From Eggerthellaceae bacterium (GTDB lineage Bacteria > Actinomycetota > Coriobacteriia > Coriobacteriales > Eggerthellaceae): 64,000 nt of DNA. Under the pieces are notes generated by a model. The model was given only the letters and a program-made list of their open reading frames with translations. It had not been told where the DNA came from and searched no databases. Position numbers and translations under genes: made by a program. Location: contig JAAVZC010000013.1 of NCBI GenBank assembly GCA_022791455.1, forward strand, positions 124,001 through 188,000, in the 5' to 3' direction. Positions 61,462 to 64,000 of the stretch are shown here, one piece after another (position 1 is the first letter of the stretch; every line of letters begins with the position of its first letter).

Positions 61462-61480
61462 CACCTCTTTTATTTACTTC

Positions 61481-61499
61481 GCCTAACGTGTGTTTAGGC
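61481..61499. terminator. Short hairpin between convergent hemW and DUF4230 genes
   Basis: GCCTAA (61481-61486) pairs with TTAGGC (61494-61499) around a short loop. The run CTCTTTTATTTAC lies before it and AAAAC after, so it could serve either strand weakly. Confidence 0.45.
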
Positions 61500-61510
61500 A
61501 GACCGTAAAA

Positions 61511-62146
61511 CTATTGCTGGGTGCCAGAGCTCACTTCCAGATTGTACTTTTCGGGCAATACGGAGCCGAGCAACGCTCTTACGGAGGATTCCGCATTTGC
61601 CTGGGCCTCAGCTAAAACCTTACCTCCTGCAGCCTCAGACTCCACCTGTCGCTGCGTTTCGTTAAGGTATTTTGTCACGTCTTCAATGTTGATCTGATTG
61701 AAAATCCAAGCTTGCTCGTGCAGCGTTCGAAAGCTGCCCGTATCTATCGCATCCGACAAAATAGTGGCTGCGGGAAGCACAACGCGCACCATGTCGCCCT
61801 CAACTTCGACCCTCGCTTCATCTAAATTGACCCCCGCCTTGATCTCACCGTTGTAAGCAAGTATGAACATCTTATCCGTGAAGGGAATATCCACGAGATC
61901 GAACAACCTGTTAGCGTCCTCTACCTTTTCCACAACGGTGTATGTCTGGCTCGCCGTCGCCAGTTCGTTAATTTGAATGATCTCGTTCATAACCGCAATA
62001 GCGCTGAGCTCTGCGTCATCCTGTTTGTCAGGAGGATTATATGCAAAGAGCATACATGTCGTGAATGCCCCAACCGCAATGCCAAGAACACATCCTATCA
62101 GCCCGAATTTCACCCTTTGTGACACCTTTACATTGATATCTTTCAC
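61511..62146 (-). CDS. DUF4230-domain membrane-anchored protein
   Basis: 211 aa. One TM segment (about residues 13-32), then a DUF4230 region with FTDKMFILAYNGEIKAGVNL and DMVRVVLPAATILSDAI, and a helical C-terminus. This family is widespread and uncharacterised; homologs look like membrane-anchored extracytoplasmic proteins. AGGGGC precedes the ATG. Lower GC than the housekeeping genes; it lies next to an unknown lipoprotein on the same strand. Confidence 0.8.
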   Translation of the reverse strand: MKDINVKVSQRVKFGLIGCVLGIAVGAFTTCMLFAYNPPDKQDDAELSAIAVMNEIIQINELATASQTYTVVEKVEDANRLFDLVDIPFTDKMFILAYNGEIKAGVNLDEARVEVEGDMVRVVLPAATILSDAIDTGSFRTLHEQAWIFNQINIEDVTKYLNETQRQVESEAAGGKVLAEAQANAESSVRALLGSVLPEKYNLEVSSGTQQ

Positions 62147-62266
62147 GAAGCCCCTCCAAACTCACGCACACCGATCCCGCCGCCATCGTCCCTAAAGGAC
62201 AAGGCAGCACTCTCGTTTTGATAGGCCCACGCACGCAACCAAGAACCAAGCAACAAACAGCCAAAA

Positions 62267-63370
62267 CTACGCCGGAAGGGCGTATGTTATTTCAGCGCCC
62301 CCGATAACAACGTTTTCCGATTCGTCAATCGCATTAAGTAGGAAACTGAATTCCTTAATATCATCGAGAGTGGCCGCCCCATCCTCACCGGCAACACTTC
62401 CCAAGACGGTACTAAGATTCGCGGAAACAAGCGCGATCTTCCCGGGGGCAATATATTCACCTGCCCACGCTCCGCTATAAAGCTCAGAACCATCAGCTGA
62501 AAGGTTGCCCAAGAAAACTTGAACAGGAGAAGAGTTATTGTTCGCAACCTCGAATACCAAGAGAGTGTCTCCGGCTTCGTTTTTGAGAATAGCATCGGAA
62601 AGAATCGTTATGCCATTCTGGTCGAATACGGTTTGATCAGCAAATCGCTCGACCTCAACACCCAGCCGGTCAAAGAGAACTTCGTTAGATTTCATCGCAG
62701 AGGAGAATGTTTTCTCAGCAACAAGCGCTTCATCGTAGAGCGATGTTTTTATGACAGCAATTCCCCTATAAAGATTGTCGAAAGAATAGTCTGCACTTTC
62801 ACGACCAGAATTGTCAGGCGAAACCGAAAAACCAATTCCGATCTCCCCAACCTTCTGGATACCAGAAAGGACAAGATCGTCGATTCCGATGAACAAGTCG
62901 CAGGCAGATGTTTCGGCGGCGGAAAGGCTGACGTTAAGATAGCCGCCGTTGATCATGTATCGATTGACATAGTTCGCAGCATAGCCAAGAGTCTCGGCCG
63001 TAACGGTAATTGCCTGATCGGTGTTATTGGTAATTTCAAGCGAGATATCCAGGCCATTTAGTCCAGCCGAAACGCTAATAGCCTTTACGGCAATAACTTC
63101 GTTGTCAAGCACAGTACCCGATCCTGCAATCTCTCCAGCTTCGAGTGAGTAGCTAAATCCTTGCGATTCAACAGAGATGCCACTCTCCGACGAAGAGCCT
63201 CCCTCATCGGTTGTCGATTCTGCCGAAGAAGGTGCCTTTTCCGCAGTTGAGGCGTTTGACTCTTCAGCTCTCTCTTCCGAAGAACACCCCTGCATGAAGA
63301 GACAGCACAACACAAGCGCAACTGCCGCGAAAACGAGGACAGAATAACCTTTGATTTGCGAACAAGTCAT
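62267..63370 (-). CDS. Putative lipoprotein of unknown function
   Basis: 367 aa. Signal peptide ending LFMQGCSS, so Cys29 is the predicted lipidation site. Residues 32-70 are Ser/Glu/Ala-rich. The rest looks like two similar beta-sandwich halves (NGLDISLEITNNTDQAITVTAE and DTLLVFEVANNNSSPVQVFL are comparable positions), so an internal duplication is likely; the pattern resembles extracytoplasmic 'DUF4352-like' domains but I cannot assign it. AAGGGTG precedes ATG 63370. Lower GC than most of the window. Confidence 0.75.
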   Translation of the reverse strand: MTCSQIKGYSVLVFAAVALVLCCLFMQGCSSEERAEESNASTAEKAPSSAESTTDEGGSSSESGISVESQGFSYSLEAGEIAGSGTVLDNEVIAVKAISVSAGLNGLDISLEITNNTDQAITVTAETLGYAANYVNRYMINGGYLNVSLSAAETSACDLFIGIDDLVLSGIQKVGEIGIGFSVSPDNSGRESADYSFDNLYRGIAVIKTSLYDEALVAEKTFSSAMKSNEVLFDRLGVEVERFADQTVFDQNGITILSDAILKNEAGDTLLVFEVANNNSSPVQVFLGNLSADGSELYSGAWAGEYIAPGKIALVSANLSTVLGSVAGEDGAATLDDIKEFSFLLNAIDESENVVIGGAEITYALPA

Positions 63371-63451
63371 ATTTCACCCTTACAAACGGTAGGACTATCT
63401 TGGCTTCATTTATGAAGCCTTCTGATCAATAGTAGCACATATGCTTTTCCC

Positions 63452-63667
63452 ATGAACATAGAAGAGAAAAGACAGGCACTCGGGGACAGCATACGCAACG
63501 CCCGAACCAAGCAAGGCCTCTCTCAACAGCAGCTTGCGCATATGATCGGAAGCAGCAAATCTCACATCTGGAGAATAGAAAAGGGTCGCGTGGGAGTCGG
63601 CCTAGACGACCTGGTTCGAATAGCCGAGGCCCTAGGCGTTGAGGTTAGATTTCTTCTTACGTTTTAA
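63452..63667 (+). CDS. Small XRE-family helix-turn-helix regulator
   Basis: 71 aa, almost only a Cro/CI helix-turn-helix: SIRNARTKQGLSQQQLAHMI, SSKSHIWRIEKG, LDDLVRIAEALGVEV. No clear Shine-Dalgarno sequence ahead of ATG 63452. It is divergent from the lipoprotein gene (82 bases between) and is followed by two hairpin elements, so it may regulate the lipoprotein or itself. No toxin or antitoxin partner is seen before the window ends. Confidence 0.8.
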   Translation: MNIEEKRQALGDSIRNARTKQGLSQQQLAHMIGSSKSHIWRIEKGRVGVGLDDLVRIAEALGVEVRFLLTF

Positions 63668-63774
63668 CCGACGCTTTCCAGCCTAAGCCATCGAGACAAG
63701 CACGTTTTCTCAACTTCGATATTTTGCGAAGCCTTCAACACTCGCCCGCAAACTGAGCCCCACAGCCGGCCCAT

Positions 63775-63840
63775 GTCACAAAACCTCACCGAATGGCATC
63801 ACTGATCGCCGCTGAGTGCCATTCGGTGCAGTTTTTGGAC
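63775..63840. repeat. Hairpin element copy 1
   Basis: GTCACAAAACCT, then the perfect 12-bp stem CACCGAATGGCA (63787-63798) / 63817-63828 around 18 bases, then CAGTTTTTGGA. The flanks and stem recur in copy 2. Confidence 0.75.
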
Positions 63841-63896
63841 AACAAGAATGTGCTATTTGACCAGGCAATATTTGTATTATCGCAGGTAGGATGCCT

Positions 63897-63963
63897 GTCA
63901 CGAAAGCTCACCGAGTGGCACGATTGGAAACATCAGCGCGCCACTCGATGCAGTTTTAGATCA
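63897..63963. repeat. Hairpin element copy 2
   Basis: GTCACGAAAGCT, stem CACCGAGTGGC (63909-63919) / GCCACTCGATG (63940-63950) around 20 bases with one mismatch, then CAGTTTTAGA. Relative to copy 1 one stem pair changes from A-T to G-C on both arms. Confidence 0.75.
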
Positions 63964-64000
63964 AGCAGTATTAGACGCCTAGAAGACCGAAGAGCTATTC

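Larger units (their letters stand above)
63668..64000. other. Gene-free right edge with two hairpin elements
   Basis: 333 bases without a supported gene up to the window end. Only the two similar inverted-repeat units listed separately stand out. Confidence 0.55.

Overview
The window reads as chromosomal DNA of a high-GC, anaerobic Gram-positive bacterium of the class Coriobacteriia, most likely an Eggerthellaceae member (Eggerthella/Gordonibacter/Adlercreutzia/Slackia group). This is an inference from a group 4 [NiFe]-hydrogenase operon, an indolepyruvate oxidoreductase cluster with aryl-CoA ligases, menA, meso-DAP lysine genes, RNase J plus RNase Y, a Gram-positive-type LexA/SOS system and HrcA/DnaJ. 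No tRNA, rRNA, CRISPR array or complete insertion sequence was seen.

Layout. Bases 1-3034 hold the 3' part of an Ech-type hydrogenase operon (membrane H-like subunit, EchC, EchD, EchE, EchF). Bases 3200-7400 are less GC-rich and accessory-looking: a VanZ-like protein, a small XRE regulator and an FtsX-like permease/ATPase pair. From 7432 to 16800 all genes run on the + strand: pgsA, then a very compact block paaK1-ACT-dac-FHA-iorA-iorB-ACT-paaK2-gluQ for aryl-pyruvate/aryl-acetate metabolism, with two cell-envelope or signalling genes inside it. Bases 16963-19879 carry menA, an unknown membrane protein with a LexA box, dut, nrdR and an unlisted 33-codon membrane microprotein divergent from lexA. 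lexA (19990-20631) is on +.

From 20706 to 49999 nearly everything is on the - strand and is housekeeping: hflX, dapF, miaA, miaB, spoVS-like, a GHKL ATPase, rny, recX, recA, a pgsA-cinA fusion, rimO, yajQ, rodZ-like, ftsK, rnj, dapA, dapB, pnp, rpsO, recO, a PASTA protein, era, dgkA, ybeY and phoH. Bases 50258-53051 hold an accessory AlbA_2/ATPase protein and a lipoprotein. xpaC-telA (+) converge on the operon hrcA-dnaJ-rsmE-mtaB (-). hemW (+) is divergent from hrcA across a CIRCE-like site. The right end (61511-64000) has a DUF4230 protein, a lipoprotein, a small XRE regulator and two similar hairpin elements.

Most notable observations: (1) a 33-aa single-TM microprotein with a consensus promoter and two overlapping LexA boxes, divergent from lexA, at the place where other Gram-positives keep SOS division inhibitors; (2) a 109-bp palindromic repeat, found intergenically at 48054-48162, that also lies inside mtaB and is read through in frame; (3) two tandem hairpin elements at the right edge whose stems show a compensatory base pair; (4) a nested inverted repeat between rpsO and recO; (5) an internally duplicated Ala/Lys-rich tail on EchD; (6) a LexA box in front of an unknown membrane protein.
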